A stretch of DNA of 13,474 nucleotides from assembly GCA_031273985.1 (NCBI GenBank), contig JAISQV010000081.1, positions 1 to 13,474 on the forward strand, given 5' to 3'. The notes under the pieces were generated by a model. The model made no database searches. It saw only the letters and a list, made by a program, of their open reading frames with translations, and had not been told where the DNA came from. This document shows, in pieces, positions 1 to 6,605 of the stretch. The translations under genes and the position numbers were made by a program. How positions within the stretch are numbered: position 1 is the first letter of the stretch; every line of letters begins with the position of its first letter. Source of the stretch: Spirochaetaceae bacterium (GTDB lineage Bacteria; Spirochaetota; Spirochaetia; Treponematales; Breznakiellaceae).

Positions 1-7
1 GGGGTGG

Positions 8-63
8 CAGCGGGAAGAAATATGGGGGGCACCTCCGGGGGGCCCCATATTTTTCCCGGCTGA
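8..63. repeat. Long imperfect inverted repeat (hairpin)
   Basis: The arms at about 8-27 and 43-63 are complementary apart from one A/A-type mismatch and one bulge; each carries a GGAAAAATATGGGG-like core. The G/C-rich centre would form the loop. No T-run follows, so it is not a classical intrinsic terminator, but it could end transcription of a gene lying to the left of the window or be one more dispersed palindrome. The structure is seen in the sequence; its role is inferred. Confidence 0.5.
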
Positions 64-98
64 CAGGACCCCCGGTAATTTTTTAAGGCGTCCTGTCA
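61..98. promoter_or_regulatory. Perfect 9-bp inverted repeat, operator-like
   Basis: TGACAGGAC at 61-69 is perfectly inverted as GTCCTGTCA at 90-98 around a 20-base spacer that contains an A/T-rich stretch. It lies about 150 bases before the helicase start. It could be a regulator binding site or a weak hairpin. No recognised regulator consensus fits it. Confidence 0.3.
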
Positions 99-159
99 TG
101 TTAAACTTAGAATTCCTGAGCGCCATTGCCGCTAGCTGGTAACTTGCCGTCAAATTTAC

Positions 160-165
160 TATACT
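160..165 (+). promoter_or_regulatory. Possible -10 box for the helicase operon
   Basis: TATACT at 160-165 sits in the only A/T-rich stretch before the helicase gene. The same hexamer is the -10 box of better promoters elsewhere in this window. The matching -35 region (137-142, TGGTAA) is poor, so the call is weak. If it is real, transcription starts near 172 and the reading frame that opens at 126 cannot be the translated start, which supports the start at 246. Confidence 0.3.
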
Positions 166-245
166 TATCCGGTGAAAACCTTAGCGGGAGCCCGGACAGA
201 CCCGGCGCGCCGGGCCTCCCCAACCCTTGCCCCGGAGTACGCCCC

Positions 246-2138
246 TTGCCCGTAGACCCCGCCAACCCGCTGATCGTACAAAGCGACCGGACCCTGCTCC
301 TCGACGTACACGCGCCGCGGGCCCCGGAAGCCCGCGCAGCCATCATGCCCTTCGCGGAACTGGAAAAATCGCCGGAACACATCCACACCTTCCGCATCAC
401 GCCCATCTCCCTCTGGAACGCCGCCGGCGCCGGCTTCACCCCGGAAGACGTAGTCACCGCCCTGGAAACCTGGACGCGCTACCCCATCCCGCCGGGCATA
501 GCCGAAGGCTTCCGCGACACCATGGCCCGCTACGGAAAGATACGCCTCATCTACCCAGGAGAGAATCAGGAGGGGGCCGAGCCCCCTGCGCCGGAGCCTC
601 CTCACCCGGCAAGCCGGGCTCCGGGGTCTCCGGCTACCCCCACAACGGGGGGCGCTGCCCCCCGTAACGCCCCCCGCCCCCCCGGAGCGCCCCCGGAGGA
701 AGACCCGGATTCCGGGGACCTCCTCCTCGTTACCGATGACCCGGCCATAGAGGCGGAAATAGCCGCTGCGCGGGTTCTGGAGCGCAGCCTTACCCGGACG
801 GAGGGAGGCTTCCGCCTCCGCCTCATAGACCGGGGCGCCGTGAAGCGGGAACTCATCAAGCTCGGCTGGCCTGTCCGGGACGAGGCCCCCCTCGTTGACG
901 GGGAGCCCCTGGACATACGCCTGCGGGAGCGGTGCCGCAGCGGGAAACCCTTCGTCCTCCGGGACTACCAGATCGAGGCGGCCCACTCCGTAACCGGAGA
1001 CGGCGGGCCGGGCACGGGTTTCGGCGTGGTGGTGCTCCCCTGCGGCTCCGGCAAAACCATGGTGGGCATGGCCTTCATGTCGCTGCTCAAGACCAACACC
1101 CTGATCCTCACCACCAATGTAGCGGCCATTCACCAGTGGATAGAAGAACTACTGGACAAGACGGAACTTACCCAGGAACAGATCGCCGAATATTCGGGGG
1201 ACCACAAATCCGTGGCTCCGGTTACCGTGGCAACCTACCAGATCATAACCTGGCGGCCCTCCAGAGACGGCGACTTCCCCAACTTCTCCCTTTTCAGAAA
1301 GAGGCCCTGGGGACTCATCATCTACGACGAGGTTCACCTGCTCCCCGCCCCGGTGTTCAGAATCACCGCGGAGCTTCAGGCTGTCCGGCGGCTGGGCCTC
1401 ACGGCGACCCTGGTTCGGGAAGACGGGGCCGAGGACGCCGTGTTCAGCCTGGTGGGGCCCAAACGCTACGACGTACCCTGGAAGGACCTGGAAAACAAGG
1501 GCTGGATCGCCGAGGCCCTCTGCACCGAGGTAAGGCTGGACCTCCCGGAGAAACTCAAGGTGCCCTACGCCGTGGCCGGCCCCAGGGAAAAGTACCGTAT
1601 CGCCGCGGAGAACCCCCTCAAGGAAGAGGCGGCCCTGCAGCTCCTGGAGAACCACCGGGATGACTATATCCTCGTGATAGGCCAGTACATCCGGCAGCTT
1701 GAGTCCCTCGCCCGGCTGCTCCGGGCGCCCCTGATCACGGGGAACACCCCCAACGCCCAGCGGGAGCGGATCTACAACGCCTTCCGCCGGGGGGAACTGC
1801 GGGTGATCGTCGTGTCGCGGGTGGCCAACTTTGCCCTGGACCTGCCGGACGCCACCATGGCTATTCAGGTATCCGGGGCCTTCGGCTCCCGCCAGGAGGA
1901 GGCCCAGAGGCTGGGCCGCATACTCAGGCCCAAGGCGGAAGGCGGGGCGCGGGGCCGCAACTCCTGGTTCTACACCCTGGTGTCCCGCTTCACCGTGGAG
2001 GAGGATTTTTCGGCAAACCGCCAGAAATTCCTTGCCGAGCAGGGCTACAAGTATTCCATCCAGCACTGGACCGCCGGTGAGCTCTCCCTTCCCCGGATTG
2101 CCGCCCCGCAGATAGCCCTCCCCGGAGGGGTTTCCTGA
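246..2138 (+). CDS. XPB/ERCC3-type superfamily 2 DNA helicase
   Basis: This is an ATP-dependent 3'-5' helicase of the XPB (ERCC3/Ssl2) family, a group linked to DNA repair and promoter opening. Counting from a TTG start at 246 (GGAG eight bases upstream) it has 630 residues. An N-terminal XPB/Ssl2-type domain begins at NPLIVQSDRTLLL and runs to about residue 103. A proline-rich insert covers about 106-151. The helicase core follows, with Walker A PCGSGKT (K270), DEVH at 361-364, LTAT, the XPB-specific RED motif in LVREDG, and motif VI QRLGRILRP. The frame is open back to 126, but that part looks non-coding and overlaps a possible -10 box. Without the insert the length would be close to typical bacterial XPB. 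The stop overlaps the next gene's start by one base, so the two are probably translationally coupled. Family assignment is firm; the start is probable. Confidence 0.93.
   Translation: MPVDPANPLIVQSDRTLLLDVHAPRAPEARAAIMPFAELEKSPEHIHTFRITPISLWNAAGAGFTPEDVVTALETWTRYPIPPGIAEGFRDTMARYGKIRLIYPGENQEGAEPPAPEPPHPASRAPGSPATPTTGGAAPRNAPRPPGAPPEEDPDSGDLLLVTDDPAIEAEIAAARVLERSLTRTEGGFRLRLIDRGAVKRELIKLGWPVRDEAPLVDGEPLDIRLRERCRSGKPFVLRDYQIEAAHSVTGDGGPGTGFGVVVLPCGSGKTMVGMAFMSLLKTNTLILTTNVAAIHQWIEELLDKTELTQEQIAEYSGDHKSVAPVTVATYQIITWRPSRDGDFPNFSLFRKRPWGLIIYDEVHLLPAPVFRITAELQAVRRLGLTATLVREDGAEDAVFSLVGPKRYDVPWKDLENKGWIAEALCTEVRLDLPEKLKVPYAVAGPREKYRIAAENPLKEEAALQLLENHRDDYILVIGQYIRQLESLARLLRAPLITGNTPNAQRERIYNAFRRGELRVIVVSRVANFALDLPDATMAIQVSGAFGSRQEEAQRLGRILRPKAEGGARGRNSWFYTLVSRFTVEEDFSANRQKFLAEQGYKYSIQHWTAGELSLPRIAAPQIALPGGVS
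561..698 (+). repeat. GC-rich dispersed repeat, copy A, inside the helicase gene
   Basis: This stretch matches the intergenic sequence at 10133-10272. The two share a GAGA-A-TCAGG start, the palindrome AGGGGGCCGAGCCCCCT, then TGCGC, AGCCTCCT, GCTACCCCCAC, and a G(C/T)AACGCCCC tail. Here it lies inside the helicase reading frame and is read as a Pro/Ala-rich segment at about residues 106-151, between two conserved parts of the protein. Base composition is extreme compared with the flanking codons. Similarity to copies B and C is seen directly; insertion as the cause is inferred. Confidence 0.8.
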
Positions 2139-4171
2139 TGGGCCGCCCCTTTCGCTCCCCCGATGAATGGCGGGCGGATCTCCTCAGCCTGCCGGACAGC
2201 GCCTACTTTGACCTGATGCGCACCGTCTTCGGCGCGATCAAGACCCCCTTCAACAAGCACCGGCTCATGGAGGACCTGAGCTCTTTCCTTATAAAGACCG
2301 AGGTGCAGGAGACCATAGGGCGCTTCATCGACGAACAGGATCACCGGATCATAGCCGCCGTGGCTGTCCTCGAAAACCCCACCCCCGGAGAGCTGGAACT
2401 GTTCTTTGCCGGAGAATACGGCGGCGTGGAACTGCAGGGCCTCCTCTTTAACCTGGAGGAGCGGATGATCCTCAGCCGCTTCCGGGATGACGGCGTTTAC
2501 CGCCTTGCCCTCAACCCGCTGCTGGAACCTGTGTTGGCCCCCTTCGCCGCCGACCCCTCCCCGCTCTTTCCCGCCGCCGCCCTGTCCGGGGAAGCCGGCC
2601 CCCCGGCCCTGGACGACCGCACCCTGGCAGCCTTCATCTCCTTTGCCCTGTCCCAGGGGGAATTTTTCCGGGGTGACGGAATCAGGAAGCGGACCCTGGA
2701 AGACGCGGCGCGGCTCTTCCCCGGCATGGACCCGGAGCGTTTTACCGCCGGGCTGATCCGGGCGGAGATACTCAGGGTTGAGGGGGCGGGCCTGGGGCCG
2801 GCGAAGCTCGACCGCTTTGGCCTGCTCAGCCCCCTCGAAAGGCGGGAGTACGTGGCCGCCGGGATATACGAGAGTCTCAGCGAAACCGAGGGAGAAAGCC
2901 CCTACTTCCGGGGAAGCCGCCTCCGCCTCAGGGCCAGGTTCATACACCGCTTCATCGCCGCGCTGAGTCCGGGCAAGGTCTACAGCCGCGCCGTGCTGAT
3001 CCGGCTGCTGCGCCTGGTCCGGCCCGGGGAGCGGGACGCCGAGACGCCCCTGGATGACGCCGCCCCGGAGCCCTTCTTCCGGGCTCTCTGTGACGCGGCG
3101 CTGCTCCTCCCCAGCGAAGACGGCTACGCGCTCCCCGGCGAAGGCGGTAGCCCTCCCAACGGCAATGCCTTTGCCATTGCCCTGGACACACCCTTTTCCC
3201 TGATCCTCTTCCCCGGCATTTCCTGGGAGGACGCCCTCAACCTGGCCCTGTTCTGCGAGCCCCGTGAAACCGGCGCCGTGGTGCGCTTCGAGATTACCAG
3301 GGATTCGGCGGTCCGGGGCTTTGACCGGGGGCTCAGGGCCCAGGAGCTTCTCTCCCGGCTGGAGCGGCTCTCCGGTTTCCCGGCGGATCAGAATCTCCGC
3401 TGGACCCTCACCGATTGGGGGGAGCGCTACGACGGGGTTTCCCTGCAGCGGGGCACGGTGCTCACCCTGTCGGAGGACCGGCGTTATCTGGCGGAGACCG
3501 GCGCCCTTTCCACCCTCATAGGCCGTACCCTTGCGCCGGGGGTCTACCTCCTTCTGGAGGACAACCCGGAGGCGGCCCTGGAGGTGCTGGAAAAGAGCGG
3601 CGTGGACATTGTGGCCCGGCCCGGCCTCAATCGGGACGGCGTTCCCGAACCGGCCTACCCCCCCCTGGCCTCCGCCGCCCCGGCGCTGTCCCTTCCGGCT
3701 TCCGCCGGATCCGCATCCGCCGGATCGGCAGTTCCGGCGGCGGGCGCGGAAGAGGAAAAGTCCCGGTTCCGCCGGGTCCTTGAGGCCCGCCGCTTCCCCG
3801 CGCCGGTGCGGGAGGATCTGCGGGCCCGCATAGAGCGCCGCCTCATCGTGAGCGAAAATCAGTTGCTGGACGCGCCGCTGAAGCAGGAGAAGCTCGAGGC
3901 CCGGAATCTGGACTACACGGGGAAAATAGCCATCGCCAAGCAGGCCCTGGCCCGTAAATCCCTGGTGGAGGCGGCGCTTCCGGATCCCGCGTCCGGGGGG
4001 GAGCGGCGTATTTTCGGGGTTCTTTCGGGGCTGGAGAAAAACGGCGGGGAAACGATACTGGTGCTGCGCCCCGCTCCCCCCGCCGGGGAAGGGGAGGCTG
4101 AGCCGGTCCGCATCCCCCTGGGCAAGATAAGCCTCCTGCGGCGGATCCGGCAGTCGATATTCGAAGAGTGA
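2138..4171 (+). CDS. XPB-helicase partner protein with XPB/Ssl2 N-terminal-like domain
   Basis: This 677-residue protein is encoded directly after the helicase. Its ATG uses the last base of the helicase stop codon (TGATG), and GGAGGGG lies seven bases upstream. The first 340 residues are mostly helical and match nothing I recognise. Residues about 341-497 resemble the helicase-associated domain found at the N-terminus of XPB proteins (PF13625-like), including RFEITRDSAVRG, LTDWGERYDGVSLQRGT and LAPGVYLLLEDNPEA. A low-complexity Ala/Ser/Pro linker at about 505-543 includes SAGSASAGSA. A basic, mixed C-terminal region follows, possibly a small beta-barrel. From memory, mycobacterial XPB (Rv0861c) also neighbours a protein of this type. 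A supporting role to the helicase, such as DNA binding or regulation, is inferred. There is no nuclease motif that I can see. Confidence 0.8.
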   Translation: MGRPFRSPDEWRADLLSLPDSAYFDLMRTVFGAIKTPFNKHRLMEDLSSFLIKTEVQETIGRFIDEQDHRIIAAVAVLENPTPGELELFFAGEYGGVELQGLLFNLEERMILSRFRDDGVYRLALNPLLEPVLAPFAADPSPLFPAAALSGEAGPPALDDRTLAAFISFALSQGEFFRGDGIRKRTLEDAARLFPGMDPERFTAGLIRAEILRVEGAGLGPAKLDRFGLLSPLERREYVAAGIYESLSETEGESPYFRGSRLRLRARFIHRFIAALSPGKVYSRAVLIRLLRLVRPGERDAETPLDDAAPEPFFRALCDAALLLPSEDGYALPGEGGSPPNGNAFAIALDTPFSLILFPGISWEDALNLALFCEPRETGAVVRFEITRDSAVRGFDRGLRAQELLSRLERLSGFPADQNLRWTLTDWGERYDGVSLQRGTVLTLSEDRRYLAETGALSTLIGRTLAPGVYLLLEDNPEAALEVLEKSGVDIVARPGLNRDGVPEPAYPPLASAAPALSLPASAGSASAGSAVPAAGAEEEKSRFRRVLEARRFPAPVREDLRARIERRLIVSENQLLDAPLKQEKLEARNLDYTGKIAIAKQALARKSLVEAALPDPASGGERRIFGVLSGLEKNGGETILVLRPAPPAGEGEAEPVRIPLGKISLLRRIRQSIFEE

Positions 4172-4179
4172 AGCTCTAC

Positions 4180-4338
4180 GGATATGCCGCGGCGTGATCA
4201 TCAGGGCCGCACCGGCGGCGCATCCGGAGGGCTTACTGCCGGGCGGGGGTACCGGCCCGGCGGATACGCCCCCGCCCCTCACTGGTAGTGCGCCGCCGGT
4301 GCGGCTACAGTTTCAAAGGGCTGCGCCACGGCATATCC
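4180..4338. repeat. Nested palindromic element (about 159 bp)
   Basis: Three inverted repeats are nested around one centre. The outer arms GGATATGCCGCGGC (4180-4193) and GCCACGGCATATCC (4325-4338) have one mismatch. The middle arms are a perfect 16-bp pair at 4206-4221 and 4290-4305. The inner arms are GGGCGGGGG (4241-4249) and CCCCCGCCC (4269-4277). It starts nine bases after the stop of the helicase partner gene, so its transcript could fold into a long stem and end or protect that mRNA. The structure is certain; the function is unknown. Confidence 0.75.
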
Positions 4339-4364
4339 GGGCGGGAAGGTAGGGGGTTAAGGTA

Positions 4365-4398
4365 GAAAACCGGAAATTGCAAGCAATTTCCGGTTTTC
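4365..4398. terminator. Perfect 16-bp hairpin, terminator-like
   Basis: A perfect 16-bp inverted repeat (arm GAAAACCGGAAATTGC at 4365-4380) has only AA between its arms. The outer ends are A on one side and T on the other, so on either strand the stem ends in a short T-run (TTTTC), as in a weak bidirectional terminator. It sits between the large palindrome and repeat copy B. A terminator role for the helicase operon is possible, but it may equally be part of the composite repeat. Confidence 0.45.
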
Positions 4399-4404
4399 CG
4401 GTTG

Positions 4405-4530
4405 GAGGCCGGGGCGTTGCGGCTCCCCCGCGCAAGCGGGTTCTTGAGCCCCGCACGGGGGTAGCGGAAAAGCGTTTTGGCACAGCCAAAACCTTTGGAG
4501 CGTAGGGGGCTTGGCCCCCTCCCCTTCTTG
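4405..4530 (-). repeat. GC-rich dispersed repeat, copy B (inverted)
   Basis: Read on the minus strand this copy carries the family 1 modules in order: GGAGGGGGCCAAGCCCCCT, ACGC, a variable hairpin (GGTTTTGGCTGTGCCAAAAC), CGCTACCCCC, GCGGGGCTC, and CCGCAACGCCCC. The variable middle hairpin differs from copies A and C while the flanking modules are kept. Short reading frames across it are incidental. Confidence 0.75.
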
Positions 4531-4601
4531 AGTTACTACGAATTCATTATGACTTTGCGGCTTCCCCGGACTTTGGTTTCGGGGGCCGGAGGGAGTTTTT
4601 T

Positions 4602-5381
4602 ATGCCATTGCTGCCATTTTCAAGCCAGAGCGCCGAAACGAGCCAGTCGAAGCTTGCGGTGCTTATCGACGCGGACAATACACGGCCCGCGATAATTGAG
4701 GGGCTCCTCGATGAGGTGGCCAAATACGGGATCGCCAGCGTGAAGCGTATTTACGGCGACTGGACCAGTACCAATCTGCGTTCCTGGAAGGACAGGCTGC
4801 TGGAATTTGCCATTCAGCCCATTCAACAGTTTTCCTACACTTCCGGGAAGAATGCCACCGACAGCGCCATGATCATTGACGCCATGGACCTGCTCTACAG
4901 CGAGAAGCTCGACGGTTTCTGTATCGTGTCGAGCGACTCGGATTTTACCCGCCTTGCGGCGCGGCTTCGGGAAAGCGGCAGGACTGTTTATGGTTTCGGC
5001 GAAAAGAAAACGCCCCGGGCCTTTGTTTCGGTGTGCGATAAATTTGTGTACACAGAAATACTGCGGGACAATCAGGAAGAGGCCGACGAGGACGGACCTC
5101 CCGCGGCTCCCAAGGTGCGGAAGGACTTCAAGGTGGACCGGAAGCTGCTCAAGCTGCTCCACGACGCGGTGGACGATCTGGCCGATGAATCCGGCTGGGC
5201 CTACCTCGGCGGGGTGGGGCAGAAGATCACCAACCGCTCCGGGGATTTTGACCCCCGGAATTACGGTTTTAGAAAACTCGGCGATCTGTTCCGGGCCATT
5301 CCGCAGGTGGAGACCGAGGAGCGCCCCCAGGAAAACGGCTCAGGCCGCCAGGTTTATATACGCTGGAAGAAGCGAAAGTAG
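4602..5381 (+). CDS. NYN-domain (PIN-like) putative ribonuclease with C-terminal OST-HTH/LOTUS domain
   Basis: This 259-residue soluble protein is a predicted metal-dependent endoribonuclease of the NYN/LabA (PIN-like) group, acting on RNA in the cytoplasm. The N-terminal NYN domain (about 17-150) shows LIDADN (D23, D25), GDW (D53), GKNATDSAMIID (D87) and the acidic pair in VSSDSDF (D112, D114); these are the expected metal-binding acids. A charged linker (EEADEDGPP) leads to a C-terminal winged-helix of OST-HTH/LOTUS type (about 170-255, with FDPRNYGFRKLGDLF), a fold associated with RNA binding. The start is clear: GGAGGGAG six bases before the ATG. The gene stands alone between repeat elements. 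The target RNA is unknown. Domain calls are strong; nuclease activity is inferred from the intact acidic residues. Confidence 0.9.
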   Translation: MPLLPFSSQSAETSQSKLAVLIDADNTRPAIIEGLLDEVAKYGIASVKRIYGDWTSTNLRSWKDRLLEFAIQPIQQFSYTSGKNATDSAMIIDAMDLLYSEKLDGFCIVSSDSDFTRLAARLRESGRTVYGFGEKKTPRAFVSVCDKFVYTEILRDNQEEADEDGPPAAPKVRKDFKVDRKLLKLLHDAVDDLADESGWAYLGGVGQKITNRSGDFDPRNYGFRKLGDLFRAIPQVETEERPQENGSGRQVYIRWKKRK

Positions 5382-5440
5382 CAGGAATTTTTAACGCCGC
5401 GCCAGCCGGGTTGCGCGGTTGGCAGGGCGAAGGGCATGAA

Positions 5441-5520
5441 GGGAATATTAACCGCGAAAGGCACGAAAAAAGTGGCAAAGATAACGAACAGAGTTTTTGT
5501 GTTTTTCGTGGTTCTTCCTG
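5441..5520. repeat. TTAACC/GTGGTT hairpin repeat, copy 1
   Basis: This copy starts GGGAATATTAACCGCGAAAG and ends TTTTTCGTGGTTCTTC. The arms (about 5449-5470 and 5494-5514) are imperfectly complementary and enclose an A-rich middle. It lies 60 bases after the NYN gene stop and shares its left border with the copy at 8200-8348. A smaller G/C hairpin (GCCAGCC at 5401-5407, GGTTGGC at 5417-5423) precedes it. Either could terminate the NYN transcript. Confidence 0.7.
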
Positions 5521-5574
5521 ATTTCAGATCCGATTAGTACGGCATATATACAAATATGATGTCCTGCATAGGGT

Positions 5575-5604
5575 TGGTATGACCGGGCGCCTTATAACAT
5601 ACCA
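5575..5604. promoter_or_regulatory. Inverted repeat TGGTATG/CATACCA, operator-like
   Basis: TGGTATG at 5575-5581 is perfectly inverted at 5598-5604 with 16 bases between. It lies about 30 bases before the -35 box of the lipoprotein promoter, where an activator or repressor could bind. Its left part belongs to a 15-base string that recurs upstream of the tandem-domain secreted protein (10016-10030, opposite strand). No known operator matches. Confidence 0.3.
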
Positions 5605-5632
5605 GAGGTTCTGGCGGCGGCAAAAATAGCTC

Positions 5633-5662
5633 TTGCTTTTTTTGGGGGACACCGGGTATACT
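5633..5662 (+). promoter_or_regulatory. Sigma-70-type promoter for the lipoprotein gene
   Basis: The -35 box is TTGCTT at 5633-5638, followed by 18 bases and TATACT at 5657-5662. Transcription would begin near 5669, only about four bases before the GTG start codon. That implies a nearly leaderless mRNA unless a second promoter upstream is used. Confidence 0.6.
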
Positions 5663-5672
5663 GACAGGAATC

Positions 5673-6560
5673 GTGCGTGCCTTACACGGAATCTTTGCCG
5701 CCGCGGCTCTGGCCGCCTGCTGCGCTCTCTCCCTGGGCTGCGCTTCCCCTCCCGCCCGGGATGCCCCTGTTGAATTTCCCCGTTCCGCTGAGCCGGAAAC
5801 TCCCTCGCTTGCAGCCCCGGAGCCGGCCCCCGTCCCGGCAAACACGGCGGGGCTTGAGGAGGCCCGGCTTCTGGCGGCGCGGCTCACGAAGAGCGATTCC
5901 CTGGGGGACTATGCGTCCCCGGCGGTGTTCGCCAATTTCCGGGAGATCCGCCTCGGCGCGATTCCCCCCCGGCGGCTCTACCGTTCAAGCCACCCCGCCC
6001 TGCCGGGGGACCCCCGCTTTCCCTACGCCCAGCAGTTTGCGGAAAATGCCCGCATCCGGGCGGTGATCAACCTGGTGGACGATGCCGGCAGGATCGCCCT
6101 CTATGCGGAGCACAACCCCTGGTACCGCAGCTTCATCAGCGGGGGGCGCATCATAGGGCTGGAGCTGGGGGCGGACTACCACAGCCCCGCCTTTGAAGCC
6201 GGCCTGGGGGCGGCGCTGCGCTTCATCATCGGGCACGAGGGGCCCTACCTCATCCACGACAACGACGGGCGGGACAGGACGGGCTTTCTCGCCGCCCTGC
6301 TGGAGGCCCTCATGGGGGCTTCCCCCGGAGAGGTCGCCGCCGACTATCTGAAGAGTTACGAGAATTACTACCGCCTGGAACCCTCGGATGAATCCTACCG
6401 TACCCTTGCCGTCATTGCGGAGGACGTGCTGTTCACCATTACCGGGTACCTTGCCCCGGAAACGCTTGATCTGGCGGAGGCGGCGGAGGCTTATCTTGGG
6501 GAGCGCATGGGCCTCAGCCCGGAAGAAATTGCCGCCCTGAAAGCGCGGCTCGGCGCCTAG
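5673..6560 (+). CDS. Lipoprotein with dual-specificity/tyrosine-phosphatase fold lacking the catalytic Cys
   Basis: This 295-residue exported protein begins with a signal peptide (MRALHGIFAAAALAACCALS) ending in LGC, so C23 is the likely lipidated residue; the lipobox is relaxed, as often seen in spirochaetes. A Pro/Ala/Glu-rich tether (about 24-65) precedes a phosphatase-like domain with FREIRLGAIPPRRLYRSSHP and the signature region LIHDNDGRDRTGF. In active relatives this loop reads HC(x)5R, with Cys as nucleophile. Here the position is Asp (D196), while the loop Arg (R202) and Gly are kept, so phosphatase activity is doubtful. The C-terminal tail is helical (SYENYYRLEPSDES). The GTG start at 5673 has a weak AGGA only three bases upstream and may be read from a nearly leaderless mRNA. 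The fold call is good; loss of activity is inferred. Confidence 0.82.
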   Translation: MRALHGIFAAAALAACCALSLGCASPPARDAPVEFPRSAEPETPSLAAPEPAPVPANTAGLEEARLLAARLTKSDSLGDYASPAVFANFREIRLGAIPPRRLYRSSHPALPGDPRFPYAQQFAENARIRAVINLVDDAGRIALYAEHNPWYRSFISGGRIIGLELGADYHSPAFEAGLGAALRFIIGHEGPYLIHDNDGRDRTGFLAALLEALMGASPGEVAADYLKSYENYYRLEPSDESYRTLAVIAEDVLFTITGYLAPETLDLAEAAEAYLGERMGLSPEEIAALKARLGA

Positions 6561-6605
6561 CGCCAACGGCAGCGTCGCCGCCGTATCCTATTACAGGAGT
6601 ATCTC

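Noticed and set aside
126..245. Forty-residue N-terminal extension of the helicase
   Set aside because: It overlaps a likely -10 box, has no good ribosome site and does not look like XPB sequence. The TTG at 246, with GGAG eight bases upstream, is better.
2045..4282. Minus-strand open frame of 745 codons opposite the helicase partner gene
   Set aside because: It is a shadow frame caused by high G+C. The product is Gly/Arg/Gln-rich without any domain, and the plus-strand gene has a ribosome site, coupling to the helicase and recognisable domains.
4477..4695. Short plus-strand frame before the NYN gene
   Set aside because: It runs out of repeat copy B and across the NYN ribosome site; the product resembles nothing and overlaps the better-supported gene.
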